Source: a virus. From it: a DNA stretch of 34,731 bases. The stretch spans positions 1 to 34,731 of IMG/VR virus record IMGVR_UViG_3300028558_000071. One strand, 5' to 3'. A program made the position numbers and the translations under genes. Below, in pieces: positions 6,563 to 12,488 of this stretch. Below the pieces are notes generated by a model that was not told where the DNA came from, searched no databases, and saw only the letters and a program-made list of their open reading frames with translations. Each line of letters starts with the position of its first letter. Within the stretch, counting starts at the first letter, position 1.

Positions 6563-6671
6563 AAAATCCTCTTTAAATATTTCTTTGCTTTTATCTCAAA
6601 AAACAATTAAGAGTAAAGAAGGTAATAGCTGAGGCTACTACTATAACAATTCAACCTCTGAGGGGGTCATC
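6563..6671. promoter_or_regulatory. Divergent intergenic region (control of 6562- and 6672+ genes)
   Basis: 109 bases between two genes transcribed away from each other, so promoters for both must lie here or upstream. A weak rightward candidate is TTGCTT, 17 bases, TAAGAG. I see no strong -35/-10 pair in either direction. Close to the 6672 gene, GAGG and CCTC segments about 20 bases apart could pair in the leader just before the GAGGGGG ribosome-binding site. Confidence 0.35.
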
Positions 6672-7448
6672 ATGCCAACACCAACAGTAATCAATAAATA
6701 TCGATTTAATGACGTAATTAATCGAAGATATTGGGATAAATATTTCTTCAGTAATTGTAGCGTAAACCCAGTGATTTCAGCGGTTGGTGGTGGTGCTGCT
6801 GCTGGTGGAAGTGCAGAAACAGATGTATGGTTGGACGGTAAAAGTATTTTTGAATATTACAATATCGTAGGAAATACCAATCTTGGACCAAAATTAGATG
6901 GTTCTTTTGGTTTGAATCTAGCTCCAGATGCTACTGCAACGCATGGTGTGGAGTATAATACAGGCGTAACTCCTCAAAACAACTTCACTTTTACAATAGA
7001 TACGAGTGGAAATACTACTCCAGCGTTTTTCTTGACTGCTCAGTTAAACGTGGCAACAGCTCTAGGAGCAACTGGCCCGACAATTTGGCTAGGATTCAGA
7101 AAGCTTCAAGCTAATGCTGCTGCAATAGCAACCTACACTGATTTTGCCACAATAGGAATTCAGGCAGGGTTATTTAAAATTGAAACTCAATTAGCAACCG
7201 CAGGTGTTGTGATTACAAATACAACACAGGCTCCAGCAAATGCAACCATGTTCCAAATAAAGGTTTTGGTGGATTCATTTGGTAACGTAACTTATCAAAT
7301 CAATGGCCAAACTCCTGTAGCTCTTCCAGCTACTCCTTATCAATTTGCCAATGGTCTTGTTGTAATGCCGTTCTTACGTATTCTTCAGAACGCAACAACT
7401 ACTGCGACAGCAAGCTGTAATTATTTTGAATGTGGTTTTCAGTCCTAA
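6672..7448 (+). CDS. Virion-like beta-rich protein, monocistronic
   Basis: 258 residues beginning MPTPTVINKYRFNDVINRRY. Composition is rich in Ala, Thr, Asn and Gly with alternating hydrophobic strands, and the region from about residue 50 (DVWLDGKSIFEYYN, FTFTIDTSGNTTPAFFL, TIWLGFRKLQ, FQIKVLVDSFGNVTYQINGQ) reads like a concanavalin-type jelly roll. A Gly/Ala stretch near residue 38 may be a hinge. There is no signal peptide. It has a strong GAGGGGG site, its own upstream region and a clear terminator downstream, so it is probably expressed alone and abundantly. A capsid decoration or fibre role is likely but unproven. Confidence 0.6.
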   Translation: MPTPTVINKYRFNDVINRRYWDKYFFSNCSVNPVISAVGGGAAAGGSAETDVWLDGKSIFEYYNIVGNTNLGPKLDGSFGLNLAPDATATHGVEYNTGVTPQNNFTFTIDTSGNTTPAFFLTAQLNVATALGATGPTIWLGFRKLQANAAAIATYTDFATIGIQAGLFKIETQLATAGVVITNTTQAPANATMFQIKVLVDSFGNVTYQINGQTPVALPATPYQFANGLVVMPFLRILQNATTTATASCNYFECGFQS

Positions 7449-7481
7449 TTTTTTCATAGACTCCTCGTTTTCGTTGGTTGG

Positions 7482-7518
7482 GGGGAGAAGGGTTAAAATC
7501 CTTCTCCCCTTTTCTTTT
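7482..7518 (+). terminator. Intrinsic terminator after the monocistronic virion-like gene
   Basis: A perfect 10-bp stem, GGGGAGAAGG (7482-7491) with CCTTCTCCCC (7500-7509), closes an 8-base loop and is followed by TTTTCTTTT. This is a textbook rho-independent terminator for transcription running rightward out of the 6672-7448 gene. It isolates that gene from the replication operon beyond. Confidence 0.9.
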
Positions 7519-7522
7519 GCCG

Positions 7523-7596
7523 TTGACATTATATAATAAATTTGACACGTTCCGATAATGAATGGGTGATAGCACACCAATTAAAAAAGGAGATTT
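7523..7596 (+). promoter_or_regulatory. Leader with two TTGACA boxes and strong ribosome-binding site
   Basis: Two exact TTGACA hexamers (7523-7528 and 7542-7547) lie just after the terminator, with TATAAT at 7532-7537 between them and GATAAT at 7554-7559. None of the combinations gives a standard 16-18 base spacing, so the active -10 is uncertain. The 11-mer AAATTTGACAC here (7538-7548) recurs at 8455-8465 before the replication-type gene. AAAAAAGGAG precedes the start codon at 7597. Confidence 0.5.
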
Positions 7597-7890
7597 ATGT
7601 CAAACGCAGCATTACAAGAATACTGCCCTGAAACGGAAATACCCTTCCACAAGGATATCCGTTTCCATCCCGACCTAACCTTCGGTGAAAAAATGTTCTA
7701 TGCCGAAATCAAATCAATGTCTGACCAAAAATACTGCCCTTTTTCCTCTCGAAAACTAGGCGAATTCTTCGGCGTATCACACCAGACAATACTGAATTGG
7801 GTACAAAAGTTGGTTGAAATGGATCTCTTGGAAGTTGGTACTGACTACAAAAACCAAGAGAATCGACAATTCATTAAAGCTAAAAAATAA
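7597..7890 (+). CDS. Winged-helix DNA-binding protein
   Basis: 97 residues. After MSNAALQEYCPETEIPFHKD the sequence carries the hallmark of phage/plasmid replication-associated winged helices: LTFGEKMFYAEIKSM, then FSSRKLGEFFGVSHQTILNW, whose second helix is the recognition helix, and VQKLVEMDLLEVG as the wing. Related domains are found in replisome organisers and replication initiators and in small regulators. A strong AAGGAG site and its own promoter region suggest early expression. It lies about 0.6 kb before a second winged-helix gene with a probable embedded origin, so a role in replication control is a reasonable inference. Confidence 0.7.
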   Translation: MSNAALQEYCPETEIPFHKDIRFHPDLTFGEKMFYAEIKSMSDQKYCPFSSRKLGEFFGVSHQTILNWVQKLVEMDLLEVGTDYKNQENRQFIKAKK

Positions 7891-7960
7891 CTGATGAATC
7901 AAATAAAAACTTCAATTATATCGTCGTCAGGAATAGCACTCAGTACTTTAGGAGTATCGA

Positions 7961-8251
7961 ATGTCCTGGCGAGATCGGATTGATGAGTTTTTGCAAGATT
8001 TATCGTTAGCAGTTCCAACTCTTCAGGATTATGAGATGATTGACTGGGTAATACTTTCCCTTTGGGGATACGCCGTTTTATGGCCTTCAAAAAGTCGTGA
8101 ACACACACTACTTTTATTGTCCATTGTAGACTTACTTTGGGGCGTATACGATCTTTCGATCGCAGAATACGCTCAAAGTATTCCCTTCTTATTCGGTTTT
8201 CTTCTGATAGCGAGAGGCTATCTAAAAAATCGTGAAGGGACGATACAATGA
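7961..8251 (+). CDS. Small membrane protein
   Basis: 96 residues beginning MSWRDRIDEFLQDLSLAVPT. Two or three hydrophobic segments follow (about 27-43, 50-66 and 71-86), separated by short charged turns, and the C-terminus is basic (RGYLKNREG). The ATG has AGGAG six bases upstream. The opposite strand carries a longer open frame over the same DNA, but it lacks a ribosome-binding site and runs against the operon, so this frame is preferred. A multi-pass small membrane protein is the usual shape of a holin, yet the location among replication genes is unusual for one. Confidence 0.5.
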   Translation: MSWRDRIDEFLQDLSLAVPTLQDYEMIDWVILSLWGYAVLWPSKSREHTLLLLSIVDLLWGVYDLSIAEYAQSIPFLFGFLLIARGYLKNREGTIQ

Positions 8252-8445
8252 AAAAGACATGTCGGACAGTTGGCAGCTTGTATATTCCCATAATCGATAT
8301 CATCGTTTCTCCTAGTTGGGACTTAATTTCCAGTCGGCACTGGAAAATAAGTAAACCCAAACCCACGCCGTGGTTTGAAAGCGAAAAAAAGAAGCTGATG
8401 CTTAGAGTAGCTTCTAAAAGTTTTCACTATCGTCATAGAGTCTAA
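8248..8445 (+). CDS. Hypothetical 65-residue protein
   Basis: Starts in an ATGA overlap with the membrane-protein gene and reads MKKTCRTVGSLYIPIIDIIV. It is basic, with a Pro/Trp-containing middle and a Lys/Arg/His-rich C-terminus (RVASKSFHYRHRV). An 8-bp perfect inverted repeat lies inside it, so part of the DNA may be regulatory. No family recognised; coding status is moderate only. Confidence 0.4.
   Translation: MKKTCRTVGSLYIPIIDIIVSPSWDLISSRHWKISKPKPTPWFESEKKKLMLRVASKSFHYRHRV
8325..8348. repeat. Inverted repeat (hairpin) inside the small gene
   Basis: TTTCCAGT (8327-8334), a CGGC loop, and ACTGGAAA (8339-8346) form a perfect 8-bp stem; one further pair forms after a mismatch. No T-run follows on either strand, so it is not an obvious terminator. 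Confidence 0.5.
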
Positions 8446-8458
8446 CACGATTAAAAAT

Positions 8459-8485
8459 TTGACACAAGACGGAAAACTTTAAGAT
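8459..8485 (+). promoter_or_regulatory. Promoter candidate for the replication-type gene
   Basis: An exact TTGACA (8459-8464) is followed after 15 bases by TAAGAT (8480-8485), a fair but closely spaced pair. The box sits in an 11-mer identical to one at 7538-7548, so the two genes may share a control protein as well as a promoter type. Confidence 0.5.
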
Positions 8486-8492
8486 CACTCGC

Positions 8493-8517
8493 ATCAGTCT
8501 CAGAAGGAGACTAGATG
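8493..8517 (+). promoter_or_regulatory. Hairpin covering the ribosome-binding site and start codon
   Basis: AGTCTC (8496-8501) pairs perfectly with GAGACT (8507-8512) across a five-base loop, AGAAG. The right arm contains most of the AAGGAG ribosome-binding site. With a single bulged base the stem extends by ATC (8493-8495) pairing with GAT (8514-8516), covering the first two bases of the ATG at 8515. Such a structure would limit initiation until it is opened or bound. Confidence 0.55.
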
Positions 8518-9708
8518 GCAACATGTACACTATTGTCTAAGATTGATGAAGGAAAGCTTCTGAATGGATTGCAAACTAAGGATAATTTTGATAATGTTAA
8601 ACCATTAAACGGAAAACCCTCGGCTGTTACCGAGGGTCTTCAGGTGAAAACTTCAGATTTGGTGGCTCCGAAATCTGATAGTGGGCGTTTGGATACCCCC
8701 ATTATATCAGAACTGCCGAATTTGTACAAACAAAACGGCATTCCGATGTCTAAAATTCCCTATTTCTTTGACACTCCTGTTCCGAAATATTTTCGTGAAA
8801 AAGGTCTATTCAAAAACGAAAAAACTTGGAAATTCGTAACTTGGGCTTTCGCCAAATGTAGCTCTCAGTCTTGGACTGTAGAATACGACAATTGCGAACT
8901 CACTTTACAGCCATACGAATTCATATGTGGTCGGAACAAAAGTTCCGCTGAATGCTTTCTCACGCCTAAAGAATTTAGGGGCCAACTGAATTCTCTACTA
9001 AAGCGTCAATTAATACGAAAAGGGGCCAACACAAAGGCCAACCGATATTCATCCTACGTATGGTCTATAGAGCGTTTTTCAGAAACCAAGGGCCAACTGA
9101 AAGGCCAAGTGGAGGGCCAACCGAGGGCCAACTCAGGGCCACAATCTAGAAGAAGAGAAGAAGAAGAAGATAAAAGAAATCATCCCTCTATCCCTTCGGG
9201 GAAGAGTGATGGAAAGATTGATGATCTTTTTTCAAATGAAGAAAATAAAAACAAAATACATGTCTTCTCAGGAAAATATCACAACGATAATCCTCTTCAT
9301 GTTTATCTCACTCAGGAGCAGTACGACGAATGCTTGAAAGTCAGGGGCTCAAAGGATCAAATCATAAAAGTCATCGAAGTGGTAGCTAATTGGAAACAAA
9401 GAAAATACGAAATAAAAGACTGGTTTAAGACCATCATGACTTGGAATTATCGTAATACGATTGCCGACAAAACTATAGAAAACGAAAAGCTAGGAAAGCA
9501 AATTCAAGAACTTTATGGAGAATGCAAGGGATGGAATGCAAGAATCTATCGAGATCCCTTAAAAGATGTTCGAGGAATACTATTTGAGTCTTCCGCCTCT
9601 GTAGGAAATCCGATTCCAATTTTCGTACCCTTCACGGATGGGGAATTCAAAGAAAAATGTCTTCAGGTTATACAATCAAAAAATATGAAAAAAAAGGGAT
9701 CAAAATGA
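8515..9708 (+). CDS. Replication-initiator-type winged-helix protein
   Basis: 397 residues. The N-terminal ~70 residues look disordered. Residues ~76-190 form a conserved domain: IPMSKIPYFFDTPVPKYFRE, then WKFVTWAFAKCSSQS, YEFICGRNKSSAECFLT, and the winged-helix-like PKEFRGQLNSLLKRQLIRKG followed by YVWSIERF. A Gly/Gln/Arg/Glu-rich linker (~191-225) is followed by a C-terminal domain (~245-397). I remember similar proteins from environmental Chlamydiae and plasmids, unsearched. The linker and domain edge coincide with a GGCCAAC repeat array, as in phage lambda O with its internal origin. It is therefore probably the initiator that loads a host helicase. It overlaps the next gene by ATGA. Confidence 0.65.
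   Translation: MATCTLLSKIDEGKLLNGLQTKDNFDNVKPLNGKPSAVTEGLQVKTSDLVAPKSDSGRLDTPIISELPNLYKQNGIPMSKIPYFFDTPVPKYFREKGLFKNEKTWKFVTWAFAKCSSQSWTVEYDNCELTLQPYEFICGRNKSSAECFLTPKEFRGQLNSLLKRQLIRKGANTKANRYSSYVWSIERFSETKGQLKGQVEGQPRANSGPQSRRREEEEDKRNHPSIPSGKSDGKIDDLFSNEENKNKIHVFSGKYHNDNPLHVYLTQEQYDECLKVRGSKDQIIKVIEVVANWKQRKYEIKDWFKTIMTWNYRNTIADKTIENEKLGKQIQELYGECKGWNARIYRDPLKDVRGILFESSASVGNPIPIFVPFTDGEFKEKCLQVIQSKNMKKKGSK
8616..8740. repeat. Cluster of inverted repeats in the 5' part of the initiator gene
   Basis: Three inverted repeats occur within 125 bases. ACCCTCGG (8616-8623) pairs with CCGAGGGT (8630-8637), loop 6. TCAGATTT (8653-8660) pairs with AAATCTGA (8671-8678), loop 10. TGCCG (8714-8718) pairs with CGGCA (8736-8740) and encloses the 10-bp palindrome TTTGTACAAA (8721-8730). 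The protein encoded here is the low-complexity N-terminus, so DNA or RNA structure may be what is under selection. Confidence 0.6.
8978..9182. other. Probable replication origin: GGCCAAC iterons and purine tract
   Basis: GGCCAAC or a one-base variant starts at 8980, 9024, 9036, 9091, 9103 (GGCCAAG), 9115, 9126 and 9137 (GGCCAC). The last five are 12, 12, 11 and 11 bases apart, about one helical turn. The motif is read as codons GGC-CAA at some copies, as G-GCC-AAC at others, and as GG-CCA at the last, so it is kept at DNA level rather than for protein. Bases ~9147-9182 are almost purely purine (AGAAGAAG-type). Iterons inside the initiator gene followed by a purine-biased unwinding region is the lambda origin plan. 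Confidence 0.65.
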
Positions 9709-9914
9709 ATAAAGATTTAATAGATCATCCTCAGCATTATAAAGGAAATGGTATAGAGGCCATAGATGTAATAGAAGCATTCGATCTTAGTTTTAACATG
9801 GGAAACGCAATAAAGTACATTCTTAGGGCTGGCAAGAAAGGTGATAAAATCCAAGACCTACATAAAGCTCAATGGTACTTGGCTAGGGAAATATTGAAGA
9901 TGGAGGGAATTTAA
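9705..9914 (+). CDS. DUF3310 family protein (T7 gp1.7-related)
   Basis: 69 residues starting MNKDLIDHPQHYKGNGIEAI. HPQHY, IEAIDVIEAF and FNMGNAIKYILRAGKKG are the signature of the DUF3310 family, very common in phages. In T7 the related gp1.7 is a nucleoside monophosphate kinase (dGMP/dTMP), but most members are this short domain alone and their activity is not established. The ATG at 9705 overlaps the stop of the initiator gene and has AAAAAGGG upstream; the longer frame from 9657 lacks a site. Placement after the initiator fits a role in nucleotide metabolism during replication. Confidence 0.85.
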   Translation: MNKDLIDHPQHYKGNGIEAIDVIEAFDLSFNMGNAIKYILRAGKKGDKIQDLHKAQWYLAREILKMEGI

Positions 9915-9917
9915 TCG

Positions 9918-9947
9918 TTGACATGCCCAATCTATTGATGTTATGTT
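9918..9947 (+). promoter_or_regulatory. Promoter of the zinc-finger nuclease gene
   Basis: TTGACA (9918-9923) is followed after 18 bases by TATGTT (9942-9947), in a TG-containing context that could act as an extended -10. It is placed exactly in the only gap (69 bases) between the DUF3310 gene and the next gene, so it probably drives that gene separately. Confidence 0.6.
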
Positions 9948-9957
9948 TTTTGTTCGT

Positions 9958-9971
9958 CTATAACGTTATAG
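9958..9971. promoter_or_regulatory. 14-bp perfect palindrome, likely operator
   Basis: CTATAACGTTATAG is a perfect dyad. It starts 10 bases after the -10 box, at or just past the expected transcription start, where a bound dimer would block initiation or clearance. No second copy was seen by eye. Confidence 0.5.
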
Positions 9972-9983
9972 AATTGGCAGAAA

Positions 9984-10547
9984 ATGGTAAATTGCGCACG
10001 ATGTTCATTGGAATTTTTTAGCAAACACAAGAATGCGAGATTTTGCAGCAAAGAATGTAGCTTAGAAAATTTGAAAGAAAAATATCATCTTGAAAAACAC
10101 TTAAAAAAAGAAAAAAAGAAAAAGTTAGATTTAAATTGTTTGAATTGTTCTGAGTTAATGAAAAATGTATTACCTCATAGAAAGTATTGTTCAAAAAAAT
10201 GTAAAATAAAATATCAAAGTAAACAAATGGGGTTTGATAAATATGAAAACGAAAACTTGAATAATATTTCTAGGGGAGCTATGAATGAAATGATTGTTTG
10301 CGCAGATCTAATTAGAAATGGATTTGAAGTTTTTAAGGCTATTGCAAACAATTCTTGTGATTTAGCTATTTTAAAAAACAAAACTCTTTATAGAGTTGAA
10401 GTAACTTCTGGAAATATTTATTCTAAAAATGGAAAGGTTCATATTCCTACAAAAGATGTTAATAAGCATGATATTTTAGCCGTAGTATTAAGAAATGGGG
10501 AAATAATTTATACTCCTAAATTACAAGAAATCAAAGACCAAACTTGA
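9984..10547 (+). CDS. Zinc-finger protein with PD-(D/E)XK-like nuclease domain
   Basis: 187 residues. Two zinc modules (C4-x2-C7...C21-x3-C25 and C52-x2-C55...C69-x3-C73) flank a Lys/Glu-rich helix. The C-terminal domain (~97-180) has the core of an intron-associated/Holliday-type restriction-fold nuclease: GAMNE with E102, NSCDLAIL with D126, and VEV at 138-140. The usual ExK ends in Thr141 here, so the catalytic Lys is absent or supplied elsewhere. The DNA is visibly more AT-rich, with A-rich Lys/Asn codons, than flanking genes. The gene has its own promoter and palindrome. Those traits fit a recently acquired accessory gene. Confidence 0.65.
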   Translation: MVNCARCSLEFFSKHKNARFCSKECSLENLKEKYHLEKHLKKEKKKKLDLNCLNCSELMKNVLPHRKYCSKKCKIKYQSKQMGFDKYENENLNNISRGAMNEMIVCADLIRNGFEVFKAIANNSCDLAILKNKTLYRVEVTSGNIYSKNGKVHIPTKDVNKHDILAVVLRNGEIIYTPKLQEIKDQT

Positions 10548-11994
10548 AGAGTGATTGAGCTCGTCTTTTAGGAGGGCATGGGATTCCTATCTCCCGAAAA
10601 GCGTCATACTTGTCGAATGGTTTCACAGAGTGAATGGCCACCTTCTCCTGAGCAAAATATTCATTGACCATCATGGAAAGCGTGCAAATGTGAGGATAGT
10701 TCTTCTGGACTTCTTTAGGTGTTTCCTCAATCAGCATGTTTTGGCACTCCAAACCTAAGTCTGCTACTTCTCGGCTGAAACAGATTTTTTCTTTAATCAT
10801 AAGCTCGCGAAGCAGAGGAATTCCTCGATCTTGCCATTTGAAGTCTTTACGGCATTTAGTGAATCCTGAGATGACATCCGTGAAGGAATCGCTCTCGTCC
10901 CATACGAGATTGCGAATCTTTTTACCACAGAAGTCTTGGAGGGTCTTCACTTTTTCGTTTAGTTCAGGGTACATTTCTGAAAAAGCTTTGTTCCAAACTT
11001 GAGGAAATACTAAGTGATCCATCACGAACACCATTTTCCTCGGTAATAAAACAGCAAGTATTGCGCAAAAGTAGTTTGGGTGAACCGAAATAGCCAAAAC
11101 AGGAATTCGATCAGCATACGCGAAAAGACGAGCTTTGTTGTAGATCTCTTCTTTTTCTAAGAAAATGGCATCTGGAAGGATTCTATCTGAACTGGAATAG
11201 CAGAACTCGGCCATATATTCCCGCAACCAAACGTCTTCCTTTCCAGCCTTTATCAGCTCAACTTTCTTGTTATCTAGCCAATCTTTCAGGTGAGGGAGCT
11301 TCGTGTTGTCATAGCTGGTCAGGTGAAAGCATTGACCTCTCGGGTTAGTTCCTACACGATCCCACCAGCTCTCATAGTGATTTCGTTTTTTGGGAGGGGT
11401 TCCCATGAAAATACACTGGGCATGAGGCTTGGCAGCAAGGTCACTATCCGAAGCCTCAATGTAGTCGGGATTACAGTCTTGGAATTCGTCACATACCATG
11501 AAGTCAGGCTGACGGCCTCGACCCCTGGCTTCCGTCCAAGTTCCAACTAACTTAATAAAACTTCCATTTGCAAATCTAATTATGTGTTTATTATCATCAA
11601 TCTTTACTACAAACTTATCTTCCATTGAACTGTTTTTTAAATCACAAGTTTGAAGCCTTCTTTCATCCCATACAATATCGATTCCTGCTGCAATAGTAGG
11701 ATAACAAAGATACACCACTCTGTTTGGAGCCAAATTTGCCGCTTTCCAGGCTGCATCGATTCCTGTGGTGGTTTTTGCCCCTTTACGACCCGAGCGGTAG
11801 AAGACGTATTGTTTTTTCTCTTCAAAGACGCTGTTGAGTACGAGCTGTTGCCCTGGATGTCGTTCTCGGCATTTGTCCCAGTGTTCCAGAAAATTGCGAA
11901 CGTAAGCTGGGTCGCTTTCCACCTTGATTTCTTCTTCGAGGTCATCATCTACTTTCTTCCCAGCTTTAAATTTACTCTGTTTCTGGAATGCCAT
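10531..11994 (-). CDS. Terminase large subunit
   Basis: 487 residues: the ATP-driven motor that packages DNA through the portal. The ATPase is well marked: a Q-containing GQQLVLNSVF before the strand, Walker A SGRKGAKTT (68-76), Walker B FMVCDE (D169, E170), coupling motif IFMGTP (195-200). The C-terminal nuclease domain is odd. The position of the first acid (usually in a G-x-D-P strand) reads SVHP with His305, and the usual D-A-x-R-Y site reads HICTLSMMV with Thr438; an acid remains at WDES (D366). The gene lies on the minus strand, opposite to portal and coat, and its last 17 bases overlap the convergent nuclease gene. Confidence 0.92.
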   Translation of the reverse strand: MAFQKQSKFKAGKKVDDDLEEEIKVESDPAYVRNFLEHWDKCRERHPGQQLVLNSVFEEKKQYVFYRSGRKGAKTTTGIDAAWKAANLAPNRVVYLCYPTIAAGIDIVWDERRLQTCDLKNSSMEDKFVVKIDDNKHIIRFANGSFIKLVGTWTEARGRGRQPDFMVCDEFQDCNPDYIEASDSDLAAKPHAQCIFMGTPPKKRNHYESWWDRVGTNPRGQCFHLTSYDNTKLPHLKDWLDNKKVELIKAGKEDVWLREYMAEFCYSSSDRILPDAIFLEKEEIYNKARLFAYADRIPVLAISVHPNYFCAILAVLLPRKMVFVMDHLVFPQVWNKAFSEMYPELNEKVKTLQDFCGKKIRNLVWDESDSFTDVISGFTKCRKDFKWQDRGIPLLRELMIKEKICFSREVADLGLECQNMLIEETPKEVQKNYPHICTLSMMVNEYFAQEKVAIHSVKPFDKYDAFREIGIPCPPKRRAQSLFKFGL

Positions 11995-12005
11995 TATTTA
12001 TCCTT

Positions 12006-12488
12006 TTATCTTATTTTTGCATGACATCTTACTTCTATATCACCCTGACTTATCCCAGTACTTTTTAACGCATCAATTACTGTTTTAGTTTCTGTTTTGT
12101 CTATCTTTTTTATCTGTATTAATTTAATTATAAGATCTTGAAGTTCAAAAAGTGCTTTTTTTGTACATTCAAATTCTTCTAATTTTTCATCAGATTGTTT
12201 TAATGTTTTTCTAAGATTGCAATTTTCTTGTTCAACTAAATCATGTGCTGCTTCCCAATCGAAGTCTTCCTCTTCGGAGCCTTCTTCACATTCTTCGTCC
12301 GATTCTTCGCCTTGTACCTCTTCATTTTTTTCCTCACATTTTTCGAGTCTGTTACATAGAGCATTTAATAAACCGCCAAGACCTATACCTGCCTCAAAAG
12401 GTCTTTCGTTGGCGATATGGCATTTTACTTCATGAATCTCCATGATAATTCCATCTAAAAGAGCTGCTTCTTTACTCCTTTTCTTCAT
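12006..12488 (-). CDS. Acidic helical protein upstream of terminase (small terminase candidate)
   Basis: 160 residues from an ATG with AAGGAG upstream, giving MKKRSKEAALLDGIIMEIHE. The middle contains a very acidic stretch (EEDFDWEAAHDL preceded by Glu/Asp-rich sequence), then a coiled coil with an LQDLIIKLIQIKKI heptad pattern, and the end contains TGISQGDIEV. It ends only 11 bases before the large terminase start, the place where small terminase subunits usually lie. I see no convincing helix-turn-helix, so the assignment rests on position, helical content and size, and is weak. Confidence 0.5.
   Translation of the reverse strand: MKKRSKEAALLDGIIMEIHEVKCHIANERPFEAGIGLGGLLNALCNRLEKCEEKNEEVQGEESDEECEEGSEEEDFDWEAAHDLVEQENCNLRKTLKQSDEKLEEFECTKKALFELQDLIIKLIQIKKIDKTETKTVIDALKSTGISQGDIEVRCHAKIR

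Noticed and set aside
7894-7983. 29-residue hydrophobic peptide MNQIKTSIISSSGIALSTLG...
   Set aside because: No ribosome-binding site before its ATG, and the well-placed start at 7961 lies within it.
7899-8366. 155-codon open frame on the minus strand
   Set aside because: No ribosome-binding site at its start, runs against the operon, and covers two plus-strand genes that have AGGAG and an ATGA overlap.
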